This document shows positions 22,291-33,200 of a stretch of 64,000 nucleotides of DNA, in pieces (positions within the stretch are counted from its first letter, which is position 1; each line of letters starts with the position of its first letter). Under the pieces are notes generated by a model, which did not search any database, had not been told where the DNA came from, and was given only the letters and a program-made list of their open reading frames with translations. The translations under genes and the position numbers were made by a program. Origin of the DNA: Cotesia glomerata (taxonomy: Eukaryota; Arthropoda; Insecta; Hymenoptera; Braconidae); the NCBI RefSeq assembly GCF_020080835.1, contig NC_058164.1, positions 22,841,510 to 22,905,509 on the forward strand, written 5' to 3'.

Positions 22291-22629
22291 CCCTGATAGC
22301 CAAGTTGGTCGCAACTTTCCGTCGATTTACTGCCGCAACTTGTCATCAAGTTGACGGCAAGTCTTGGAAATGAACTCGGTTGTTCACCAAGTTGACACCA
22401 AGTTGTCGGCAAAAATTGCTTTCGAAACTCTTTCGCACCAAGTTGACGACAAGTTTCTCAAGAAATTTGGCGACATATTGCGACAGTAGATTGGTCTTGT
22501 TTTTCTCAGAAACTTGTAGCCAACTTGACACCAACAGTTACAAATTCGGAAGTTGACCGCAAGTTGTCGCTAAATTGGTGGCAACTATCTGACACCAACT
22601 TGGTTGGTCTGAAACTGTGGCTATCAGGG
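22291..22629. mobile_element. Short TIR relative of the CCCTGATAGCC element, copy 2
   Basis: Begins CCCTGATAGCCAAGTTGG three bases after copy 1 ends and closes CTGTGGCTATCAGGG, with TA on both sides. Tandem placement suggests insertion next to, or duplication of, copy 1. Confidence 0.8.
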
Positions 22630-22995
22630 TATAGACTTTTTAAATATTGACGTTAAATTGACATCAATCTGTTAACGCAATTTAGTGTGAGTATGGCGCG
22701 AAGATTGATGATAAAACAATTGCAAAAGTTGGAAAGCCAGAATATACCCATTTCCCAAGTAACAACAATCTCTGCGAAAAACCTAATGACTTTTCTTTAT
22801 ACTTTCCTCTATGGTTCGAGACCTTGTTAAATGTATATTACTCAAGTAATTAGGCACTAAGAGTCTTTTTTCTTTTTTTTCAAAAATAATTCTTAATGTA
22901 AATGCCAACTCTACACAAAAATATCTAAAACGATTCCCTCATTGTATTTCTCACAGTTTCAGAAATTGAATTTATTCTTTGTGAAGTATAAATTA
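22630..22995. other. No gene seen
   Basis: AT-rich spacer between two DNA elements. No ORF, repeat or RNA gene recognised. Confidence 0.5.
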
Positions 22996-23149
22996 ACCCG
23001 GGAAAAAATGATCAGATATAACAGGCATGAGTCTTCAGGTCTGATCAGATATGAAAAATGACCCGGATCAGACCTGGCCAGGCATGTTCATGTCTGATCA
23101 GATCTGTTCATGTCTGACTCGATCAGGTCCATAAAAAAGATTGGTGCCG

Positions 23150-23230
23150 ACGGGGAATCAAACCATGTACGTTGCGCTCTTCAGACTGATACTTTACCTG
23201 TTGACCCAATGACTTGTCTTAACTCTAGCG
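23150..23230 (-). other. tRNA-like sequence (SINE or tRNA relic)
   Basis: On the minus strand ACATGGTTTGATTCCCCGT resembles a B box and T arm, preceded by GTATCAGTCTGAAGAGCGCA. The A-box side (GTCATTGGGTCAACAGGTAA) is plausible. I could not build a clean cloverleaf, so it is more likely a relic than a working tRNA. Confidence 0.3.
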
Positions 23231-23333
23231 TACCTTTCAAACTACTTTAAGTAATTTAAATTTTATACATGACTTATCCTCATAGTTAACGGAGTTCTAT
23301 ACTTAATTTATTAATTATTAATAATTAATTATA

Positions 23334-23456
23334 CACAGTAAAAAATTTCGCGTCATTGCGTCAAAAAATTTTGTGTTAAAAATTTTTATGTTAAATATTT
23401 AACACTTTTTTGTGTTGATTTAACAGTATATAGACGCAAAATTTTTTACTGTGTAT
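23334..23456. mobile_element. MITE M, complete copy
   Basis: About 120 bp from ACACAGTAAAAAATTTCGCG to GCAAAATTTTTTACTGTGT, AT-rich and non-coding, inside the element at 22996-24547. It shows what the split copy at 2353-2740 looked like before insertion of P3-P4. Confidence 0.7.
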
Positions 23457-24129
23457 ATTAGAGTGATTTATTTGGGACGGCTATGTATTTTTTCCGCTCC
23501 ATTAATATGATTTTAACATATGGTTCTATGTAAAGTAAAAAAAAAATTTCTTCAAGGTTTATTCCGTAATTATAATTTTATTGTTTTCTTTTAAAATTGA
23601 AGTTTTTTTTAATTAAAACGTATAGGAAATGAAGAATTATTTGTGTGTTCTACAATTTAGCAGCCTTTGACACTACTGCAATGGACCAAGGCGTAGCTTA
23701 AGATAATAACAGACACCTTGAAAGGACTTATTATCGCCTATCGATATCAACTGATATATTTTGGTATTTTCACGCTATCAAACTCAAACTTTTACTAAAT
23801 AATCTTATTTTTCGCGTATTCAATGGAGCACAGTAAAAAATTTTATGTCATTGCGTCAAAATTCATCGTTAAAAATCATCGTTTTGGCATGGAAAATTAA
23901 AAACTTCATGCTTATATAAGTCGAAATTTTTGATAAAAGTTGTACTTTTAAAATTAATAAGGGGATAGAAACTGATACGTCATACGAAACAAATTAATTT
24001 TAAAAATAGAACTGCAGTCTATAGTTCGATAAAATTTTTCTTCCAGACTTAAAATATCATTTAAGAGGGCAAATCATGCATGAACAGTTCTTGTCAGCTG
24101 ATATATGGAGTTTTAATCCTTATCTATTT

Positions 24130-24530
24130 TAGGCTAGATCAGACATGATCAGACATGGACAGGTCTGATCAGGTCTGAGCGTATTTAACGATTCAGACAT
24201 GAACAGGCATGGACAGGTCTGATCAGGTCTGAGCGTATTTAACGGTTCAGACATGAACAGACATGGACAGGCTTGATCAGATCTGATCAGATCTGAGCGT
24301 ATTTAATGCTTCATACATGAACAGGCATGAACAGACATGAGCAGGCATGAACAGGCTTGATCAGGTTTGATCAGGTCTGAGCGTATTTAACACTTCACAC
24401 ATGAGCAGGCATGGACAGGTCTGATCAGGTCTGAGCGTATTTAACGGTTCAGACATGAACATGCATGGACAGGTCTGATCAGGTCGGATTTCAGGCCTGA
24501 TCAGATATGAACAGGTCTGATCAGTCCTGA
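24130..24530 (+). repeat. Minisatellite, about 55-60 bp unit
   Basis: Around five or six direct units share GGTCTGATCAGGTCTGAGCG, TATTTAACGGTTCA and GACATGAACAGGCATGGACA, with small variations. The same short words occur at the opposite end of the element (23010-23140). Confidence 0.8.
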
Positions 24531-24690
24531 TCATTTTTTTCCGGGTTGTGATAATAATGAAGCGTGCAAAATGTATTCTTATAAACTTTTCTTAATTACT
24601 TCTTAAATAAATTTCAAAGCACTTTATTACATCCTAACAAAATTTATTTAAGCGTTATCATAGAAAAATAAAATTTCTAAAAGTACATTT

Positions 24691-25317
24691 ACACAGAAAG
24701 AAAAATTCCTTCACTGGAGAACAAAATTCTTGGATCAAGAATATTTTCGGGTGACTAAAGGAAGACCGAAGTTGTGTTGGCCGAAGTAAAAATTTTTCTT
24801 GAAATTCTATTCTTGGTTGGTCATTTTTTCTTAATTCAAATTATCATAAATACTTGATACAATAAATTTTTATATTTGATTAAGATTTTTAGATACTTTA
24901 GGGAAGCAGCGCCACCTCCTTCAGCTGAAAAAAAAAATTTTTCTTACCTTGAGAAAATTTTTCTCTTGAATATTTGATACCCATTTTATATTATTTTAGC
25001 GTGCAATTATACATATTAAATGAAAAAAAATGACTCAATATTATTTGATCTGTTAATCAATAAAAATATTAACGAAAATTTACTTCTATCGAGATATTTA
25101 ATTTTTTCGAGCAAGAGGCTGAATTTTCTCAAAACAAGAAGATTTTCTTGACTTAAATAAATTTTCTTGGATCAAGATACGTATTTCTTAAAGCAAGAGA
25201 CTTAATTTTGTTGGAATAAGTGAAATTTCTTGTGTCAAAAAAATTTTTTTCTCGCTCAAGAAAATGATTAGGAAGAAAAATATTTTCTTGGCTCAAGTGA
25301 AACTTTTTTTCTGTGTA
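24691..25317 (+). mobile_element. MITE C, copy 1
   Basis: ACACAGAAAGAAAAATTCCT to CAAGTGAAACTTTTTTTCTG, about 630 bp with inverted ends. Sister copies are at 53477-54131 (reverse) and 61292-61927 (forward). The interior is rich in TTCTTG/CAAGAA words. Non-coding. Confidence 0.8.
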
Positions 25318-25451
25318 GTCATTAGTCATACACAAAAAGAAAAATTTATGTGCAGTACTTTCCATCGTAAAGGTAAAAAATTAATTATAAATCGACTTAA
25401 TATTTTATGTCAAAATTTTAAATGTGGTATTTTTTTATTAAAATACTGAAA

Positions 25452-28400
25452 TTATCTAAAGAACCATAAAATTAATACAATTGGCAGTATCAACATTTTT
25501 TGCGTGTAGATGCGGTGTGCACTGCCACTAAGGTTTTCACTTGGTTTAATGAAACTTATCCTCCATTCAACTCCTGCGTGGATTGGACTCCGTCTTTTTA
25601 TGTAATCGGTAAGGATTTGATCTGTTGTAACCCCTAATTTTGATAAAAAACAAAAAATTAAATTAATTAATACCTTAAAGTCTAAATAATCGTAACAATG
25701 TTACATTTTCTTAGAAATATAGAAAGCGTAATCGATTGTGATTAAAATTAATAAAGTAGCTGAAAATCTCTATAAATTCCCCGTGAAATGAGCTACCACA
25801 CGACTTGATCGGCCGCAGGTCGATTTTTGATTAATCGATTAATAAAATATTAATGCCGTTAATTATATAAAGAAGTGTTGATAGATGAGGGTTGTAAAGG
25901 CTTACTTTACTCGGAATTTCACGATCTAGGTCGCGATACACGTTATTTAAAAAAATGAACATTTGAATTTTTTTGTTATTCATCAACGCAATGATTTTAA
26001 AAGCGATACATTTTTTAAAGACGAACTTATTGGATAAATTGACTTATAATTCTGAATTTGACTGTCTTAAGAGTAACTAAAACTTTCTAGATGTTAAATT
26101 ATTAGTTGCATTAAAAAAATGTTGAATAAACAAAAACCAACTTGAAAAATTCGAGTAATTGTTGTAATTAATGTTATAAGTATTGAGAAATTATATTTTA
26201 TAATTTTTCTTTATACCTCGGTCGAAAGTACGCATATTTTGCACCTATTTCGAGGCAGAAAGTTAAAGATTCATGCATTAATTAAGCTACACATTCGCCT
26301 TCTATAACAGTGGGAGCAAATGCTTTCGCTACCGCGACTGACATTAGTCATTTGTTACTAACTATGTTTTGTTTACACTGATTATTTACGATTGATGGTA
26401 CAATACAACTTGGTTATATTTCTTTCTTTCTTCTACTTACATGAAATATTTCATACATAGATAGAGATATAGATAAAAAAATAACTGTCGTAAGAATGAG
26501 TAGATCATCCGATGTAACTTATAATCAGGTTGTACTGTACTGAAATTCAGTTTGACAGTGACGTGTGTAAAATGGATCAACTTTATTTAATTAATGAATT
26601 ATTTAGAAAAATGTACGCAGTAACAACAATTTAATTTGATTTTTATTAATTATTGTTAATTTTCAGATAATATGCTCGTTTTTTATATTTTTAACCGAGA
26701 ATAATCTTTATTATGTTTGTTGAATTCAAGAAATTTCGGTTTTATTTAATCTAAAAATTTTTCAAAAAAAATGTTTGTTAATTATTTTTTATTTGATTTT
26801 ACATTAATTTTTTTTTATTTAATGCCTGCCCCCCCCCCCTCCGACCAGCAGCACTCGCTTCGCTCGTGCCGCAAATGTCGGGGGCAGGCATCAATTTTTT
26901 TTCGATACAGTACATGAAATATTTTACGTACTTTCGACCGGCTATAAATAAAAATAGTATACACTACACGGGCAGAAGTTTGAGAGCTCTGAACTGCGCG
27001 CTGTGATACCCTCGGCTACGCCTCGGGTATCATGTCGCGCAGTGCAGAAATCTCAAACTTTCTGCCCTAATAGTGTAATATTCTATTTTCGAATAAAATA
27101 AATCAGGCAGTTAAAAAGCTCTAGAAATTCCAAGTAAAATGACTCGTCACTCGACTCAATCGGCTGCAGGTCGATTTTTGATTAATTGATTAATATAATA
27201 TTAATGTCGTTAATTATATGAAAGAATTGTGATTAATATAGGTTGCATGAGCTCATTCCACTCGAGATTTCATAAACTAGGTCGCGATGCAGGTAACTTT
27301 CAAAAATAAACAACTTATTTTTTTCATGAATAATTACGCAAACGATTTAACGATCAAGGATATTTTTACAGATTAATTAATTACCAATAGGCTCCCACGT
27401 TAATTTGTCCAACATATCGTAACCATCTCCACCATGATAAATAAAATCTGATATTAATACTGTGTATGTTTCATCTTCTCGTAGTTTATAGTACTGCGGA
27501 ATTCGACATTTTGAGCAACGTATTAATACTGAGTTACGCACTACTCTTGAACCACGAGGTTTGAACAAATTATAGACGACCTGAGGATAAAAATCGGTCG
27601 TTAGTCAATAAATATTGTATGTATTGCTGAAAACTATGAATTGTCACTACCTGTAAGCCCGAAAAGTGTAAAAACCGCCCAGAGAGGTTACTAGTGTCGT
27701 TTGGTTCAAGCGTATGAACACTGTGCTCGAGCATATCGATAATAACTTTTCCTGTAACCTGTACTTTTCCTACTGCATTATTGAAAGGCAATACTGCAAT
27801 TATGTCACTAACTGTTATCTGAAAGCAATTAGTGAATATTAATTAAAAAAAAAAAAAAAAGACGTGTGGCACTCGGGGACTGCCGCGGTAAAGCTATTGC
27901 ATAGCGTTTTTTATCAACTTATGTAATTGTAATTATTTATTTATTTTATTTATGCAGTATTTTTTTCCTTTGGTTTTTTTTTTCTTTGATATTAATTCAA
28001 GTTACACTTTTCGAGCGTGGTGACCGATAAGAAAACAGATTTTGTTCTTCTATTAAATAAATGAGAAGTTAATATTGTTCAAAAAAAAAAACAAAGGTAC
28101 TAAATAGTACACGTGCTTGGTTTAATGGTTTCTGTTATATACATAATGAAGAATGAATTTACACATATAAATATATACATACATATTGAGAATCAAAATT
28201 GAGAATTTAAACTATATGTGTGTGTGTGTGTATATATAAAAGAGGGCTACTTTTAATATCGCTTATTTTAATATCAAAAATTTTGGTTATCTTTATAGCA
28301 GTATTATATATAAATTAACAAAACAAAAAATAATACTGCATTTGTGATAATAATAATAAAATGAATGTATATAGAGTACTAACTCATTTTCTTTCACTAT

Positions 28401-30288
28401 TTTTTCGTGACTTTCTTCATTAATAAATGCACTTTGTTTATTCATATTTAAAACACTTTGTACACAAATTATACGAGTACAGATATTCACTGTTGTACAT
28501 AGATGATAAATACCTATTAACCGATAAACCTAGACAAGCGTGATATTTCAAAAAGTCATTAAAAGTTTTGGTATTTATCGATAGATGGAAAAACTAAAAA
28601 GTATCACCGCTGTGCCGGTCGGAGTGGGGGGTGTTAGGTTTTTTTCGTTACGGAATTTCTGGATTCGGTCCCCACGCTCAAGGCCCGCGATAGAAGCTAT
28701 GCAATAGCTTAAAAAAACTTGCGCTGAGAAGGAATTGTTATAAGGAACAAGTATCAAATTACGTACTGGTGCGTCAGGTGATTTGTTTATCGAAGTTCTT
28801 ACGGAGCCACTGTTGTGAATGGCAACAGCTGCATCGGTCCATCCTTCTTGACCGGCGTATTCTCTGGCGTTCTGTCGGTGAATTAATAATTCATTAATAA
28901 GTGTTCAATTTACTAATAAAAATAAATAATAGTACATACGTATTCAACCATCGCGTCAACAACGACATTACCGAGGTTGCATTCACGACGACGACAATTC
29001 TTATCATTGCCATCTAACAGGACTTTTGAGAACCCGACTTCCATGCGTGTAAAGTTTTCTGTTTCCTTTTTCCACAGCTCTAGTTCTTGAAGAATATCAG
29101 ACGCTTGTTCGATGTCGTTTGTGACCAGAATAGGGTTGCCGATAATGTTAGTAACTTCACCATCGGCGTCGAAAGTAACCGATAAATTCCCGAGATACTT
29201 TGTGTAGGCGTATGCTTGGACGACGTAGACCTTGCGTCCATTTTTCTGAAGAATCTCCGTGGGGTAGAGTCCCTCTGGTGCCTCCAAGTCAGGCTTTCTT
29301 CCAGTGTAGAGGAAAGTGTTAGTATGGCCACCGATTACCAAGTCGACGCCGTCTACTTCAGCGGCTATTTTTTTGTCTATATCGAAGCCCGAGTGACCAA
29401 GCGCTATTATTATTGTGACGTTGTTGGCTCTCAGTTTGTCAACTTCCCGCCTGACGGACTGGACCTCATCAAGGAAGACGACCTTACCTGGTGAGGAGAT
29501 TACCTTCGTCTCGGGTGTGAGGTACCCTATAATACCAATCCTTTTGCCATCAACCTCAAGCACAGTGCTGTTAATCAGGTTCGTCGCAGCTGCCAGTTCC
29601 GGTTCTCCAGTGAGATCGATGTTACTCGTAACAATCGGGAACTCTGCTGCATTCACAAACGGCACCAGGCCCTCGGGCCCATCGTCAAACTCATGGTTCC
29701 CCAACGACTGAAAACAATATCACCGTTACTATCCTCTCGTATTCCGCAGTTGTTTACCCATGAAAACAGCCGCACAAACAACCCACATTCATTTACATTC
29801 ACTCTTACATCAGATTCACTCCTCCGGTAAATCCACTTGAACATGCTGTCAATAATATTCACTCAACTACTCACGATTGCGTCTGGCATCAACAGGTTCA
29901 GAAACTTGGCGACGATCTTCCACTTGTGAACCGTGTAGTACACCGAGCCCTGGTAGGTGTCTCCGGCGTTCAGAAACAGCGTCGGCGTGCTGGAATTCTT
30001 CGCTTTCCGCACTAGTGTCACTAGCCGCGCGAACCCTCCGTAACAATGCCCGCTTTCCCTGTCTTTCGGCAAGCATCGTGTGGATAATGCAGAAGTTTCC
30101 TCAAATCTACTTATCAATAAAAACTTAATGAATAAAATTAACACAAATATATTATTAATTTATCTATTCAACAATTACCTCGAGTGCATATCGTTAGTAT
30201 GCACAATCTGCAATTTCCATTCTTGCTTCACCGGTCCCGCGCTGACACTCAAAGAAATGCTAAACCATACAAAAAAACCGAGAAACAT
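25452..30288 (-). CDS. Ecto-5'-nucleotidase, GPI-anchored type
   Basis: Seven exons on the minus strand: 30288-30179, 30106-29875, 29707-28940, 28871-28767, 27818-27651, 27580-27385 and 25633-25452. All borders are GT-AG with matching phases, giving 586 aa, close to CD73 length. An N-terminal signal peptide (MFLGFFVWFSISLSVSA) is followed by the metallophosphatase domain: D33-x-H35 in VHTNDMHSR, D86 in NAGDTYQG, N118-H119 in LGNHEF, H219 in ALGHSG and H242 in GGHTN, the di-metal site that hydrolyses AMP outside the cell. The C-terminal nucleotide-binding domain has CRRRECNLGNVV, NSGSVR and HGGDGY. The last exon gives TDYIKRRSPIHAGVEWRI, then SGSAHRIYTQK and a hydrophobic MLILPIVLILWFF tail, as for GPI attachment. 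Head-to-head with the paralogue at 34778. Apyrase activity is possible but not decidable here. Confidence 0.92.
25735..27366 (+). mobile_element. Element I, copy 1, split by composite P1-A
   Basis: Two related segments (25735-26206 and 27091-27366), each with CTCTAGAAATTCC- and GCAGGTCGATTTTTGATTAA-like words, match the continuous copy at 35752-36500 in the same order. The block 26207-27090 is absent there. It lies in the last intron of the minus-strand 5'-nucleotidase. Confidence 0.7.
26207..27090 (-). mobile_element. Composite TIR-A-P2-TIR-P1, copy 3
   Basis: Starts near CTTTATACCTCGGTCGAAAG, runs through the complement of element A, then P2 (26822-26895, GCTTCGC at 26857-26863), the end CGTACTTTCGACCGGC (26929-26944) and P1 (26955-27090, GCTACGC at 27015-27021). 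The uninterrupted sister of its host repeat at about 36206 shows that the whole block arrived or is bounded as one piece of about 0.88 kb. Confidence 0.72.
27865..28720. other. Intronic repeat-like sequence
   Basis: Within intron 4 of the 5'-nucleotidase, 27865-27905 has GC-rich GGCACTCGGGGACTGCCG followed by AAGCTATTGCATAGC. The complement GCTATGCAATAGCTT is at 28695-28710, after another GC-rich patch (28600-28690). Between them lie a TG microsatellite (28205-28222) and AT-rich sequence. It looks like a decayed mobile element; the class is unknown. Confidence 0.35.
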
Positions 30289-33200
30289 CGTTCAAAAAAT
30301 AGTGTTACACTCTTCGAAATTAGTTACAGTTCTGCCGAAGGCAATTTAACAATAATTAGCTAAATAATTAAATATCCTTGTGTGTTAACAAGTTATCGCA
30401 TATTTACGATAAACAAAACGTAATAAGTTATCATAGCGATAAAACACGAGTCTTTTTTCTCTACAATCACCTATTGTTGTTTACTCTTCGCGTTACTAAT
30501 TACACTTAATACTGAGCTGTAGTGAGCTTATAAAATTATCGAGTATGCACACTATTCAAGCGACGTGGATCGACTGCCGTTTGGATGAATTTAAACCGAC
30601 CTTACACTCCTCCGATGTTTCACTACTATCCTACTGCTTGAATATACACTTACACATATATATTTAAATGTATAATGTTAAAACATATCAATCGCTCCCT
30701 TGCGACAAAATTTAGTAGAGTCATGTGTGGCAAATGTGTTCAGTGGATAAGAGTGCGCAATCCCATGTATTTGGGACTCAAATGAATGGGTTTGCGTACT
30801 CTTACCCACTGCAGACTCTTGCCCCACATGACCCTAACCTCTTAAGGTATTCTCATTGTAAATTTTTCGGTCAGCACTTTTGATCCTTCGTGTCCTGGGA
30901 CTTTAGTTATTGTTCATCCGCATCGGTTCTTAAATCTGATGTACTCCGTCCCAAGATACTCGACTAATTACTGTATTCCTTTATTCAGTCTACATTTCAA
31001 ATTATTGTTTTTTCAGCTCGCAATTAGTGACGGATATTCTTAAATAAATATTATCTCCGGCATTACCGTACAATAATTAATATTTATTTATTGTTCTTTT
31101 CTTTGTCTACGTAACCGAAAAAATTTATGCTTAGGTATTTTCTTTTATCAAATAATTCTGAGAAAATTATTTATAATAATTTTAAAGCTTTTCATGATTT
31201 TTTTTTAATAAACAAATTATTAATTTTTGTAGTAAAAACTAAAAATTTAATAATAAAAAACAAGTTTTAGATTTGAGTGAATTTAAATTTGTTTTACTAT
31301 AATTTTTTTTTCTATCAATGATTAATCGACAAAATTAACATATGTTAATGACAATCTAATGCAAATATTTATAAGCTATCAATAACACTAACAGGATATA
31401 ATGTCAAAGTAATAAATTGATGTAAAATATTACATGGAATGGAAATGCAACAAAAATTAATTTATTAATAATTATATATGTTAATATTTTTTCATTGATT
31501 TACAGTTTGATTGTTGGTAATTATCTCAAACGTTGGCTACATCTATCGTTGGTTATACAAAATTAAATTGTCGGAAAATTTCATTTTTTACTTTTATTTT
31601 TTGTGACAAAATTATTTATTTTTTATTAGAAATATTTTCGTCGTTTTCCGTCAAAAAAATTGTGACTGAATCAAAAATTGTATAATTTTTTTCAAAAATA
31701 TGCCAGAAATATGATTTAGAAAGACGAAAAAAAAATATTGTAAAAAATTAAGGCCATATTTATATTAAAAGGCAGATTATCGCAATTTTTTATTTTTTTG
31801 TTCGACCAGATTTTTTTTTTTTTTTTTTTTTTTTATGAAACGTTGATACTATCAAGCGAAGTAAATTCAAACCATAAATTTTATTTGTTATTTATCTGTT
31901 ATTTTATTTGTTATTTATCCTTCCCAAACGGGAAGGAAATTAAATGACCTATAAAAAAAGTGAAACTAAAAATTTTCTTCAGAAGCAGTTTTCATGTAAT
32001 TAAACCTCAAACTTTGATCTGTTTTTACGATTTGATTTTAAAATTTTGGAATTTTGCGAATAATTTTCTCTAAAAAATTAGACAAATCTTCAAGTTTTTT
32101 TATGAAAAATTGTATATGTGAGCGTTAAGTAGTTGATTATAAAAAAAATATAATTTTTACAATATTTTACGCAAATGTGTATCACTTTACCAATGATGAA
32201 AAATTCTCAAAAAATTGATGCTATAATTTTTTTTTCATTCAATTACTTCTTTAGGATTCGAAAATCTGCTGTAAAAATAAATAAAATGACGTAATGAAAT
32301 ACAAAAAAAAATTATGGTAATAAATAAGTGAAAAGATTATTATATAAAATCCTACACTTAAATTATCAACATATTAATATCTTATCCTGTGGCCAAATTT
32401 GAAGTTATTTACATTTTCTGGACGTAATTAAGATTTTAAGATTACTATCTTATATTTTCCACCTAATGTATTTGTTATGCTATCATATCAAAGTACAAAT
32501 AGGAAATATAATCCTTAAGAAATATAATGTTAATTCTTACGAAAAAAAAAAATGAAAATTTTGATCAAAAAAATTTTTTTTAATTTTTCCATTCGACAAT
32601 TTTAAATCTAACAAAATATCAATTTTCAGGAAATTTGAAATTTATCAAAACAATTTTTTAATAAAAAAAAAATTATTTGTCAATTAATCTAAACAATAAT
32701 TACATAATTAACAATGGAATATCACAACTTAATCAATAAAATAATTAATTCGTTATCTTTATCAATTATCGCTAAATATATATGTAGAGGCGCATCAGAT
32801 TACTCGTATGATTGATAATTAAAAATGCAATTCTTTCAAGTGTTTTTGCAAACATAAATGAATAATCAAAAGCTCTTAAATAAATATTAATGTACAAATA
32901 TGACCGACTATTCAAGAGGTAGTTAACACTTCTTACTAAAGTTACTGAACGATAAACTAAATCAACTGCAGTATAGTGCATATCACACGCCGCATATTCC
33001 CAATTAGTGCTTTTGCGCGCTCCTATCAGGTAAGATATATTTTTTACGTCAACTAAAAAATGTATTTTTAAAAACACTTGTATCTTATTTCCAGTTTTTC
33101 TTTCAAGAGAAAAAAATAATTGGTGCTGTCATTAGAAAAATTATATCAATTATTACAAATGACGTTACGCAACAAGCTTAGAATTATTTTCTCGTGTAGA

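Larger units (their letters stand above)
22996..24547. mobile_element. TIR element with TGATCAG-rich minisatellite
   Basis: The ends AACCCGGGAAAAAATGATCA (from about 22995) and the complement of AACCCGGAAAAAAATGATCA (to 24547) are inverted repeats of about 21 bp with one mismatch. Both ends continue into short words such as GGTCTGATCAGG and ACATGAACAGGC. No transposase ORF. MITE M (23334-23456) is nested inside, and a tRNA-like stretch lies at 23150-23230. Confidence 0.7.

Noticed and set aside
22164..22534. Minus-strand ORFs of 62-82 aa
   Set aside because: They lie within the two short CCCTGATAGCC MITEs and reflect their repeated CAAGTTG words.
24130..24530. A CRISPR-like array
   Set aside because: Units are contiguous variable minisatellite repeats without unique spacers, in a eukaryotic TIR element.
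27377..27379. Stop codon at the end of the sixth exon of the minus 5'-nucleotidase as the true protein end
   Set aside because: A GT donor lies six bases earlier in the right phase, and a matching terminal exon at 25633-25452 supplies the conserved family C terminus.
30511..30532. TATAAG plus TCAGT upstream of the minus 5'-nucleotidase as a core promoter
   Set aside because: The spacing of about 19 bp is too short for a normal TATA-initiator pair, and such words are common in AT-rich DNA.
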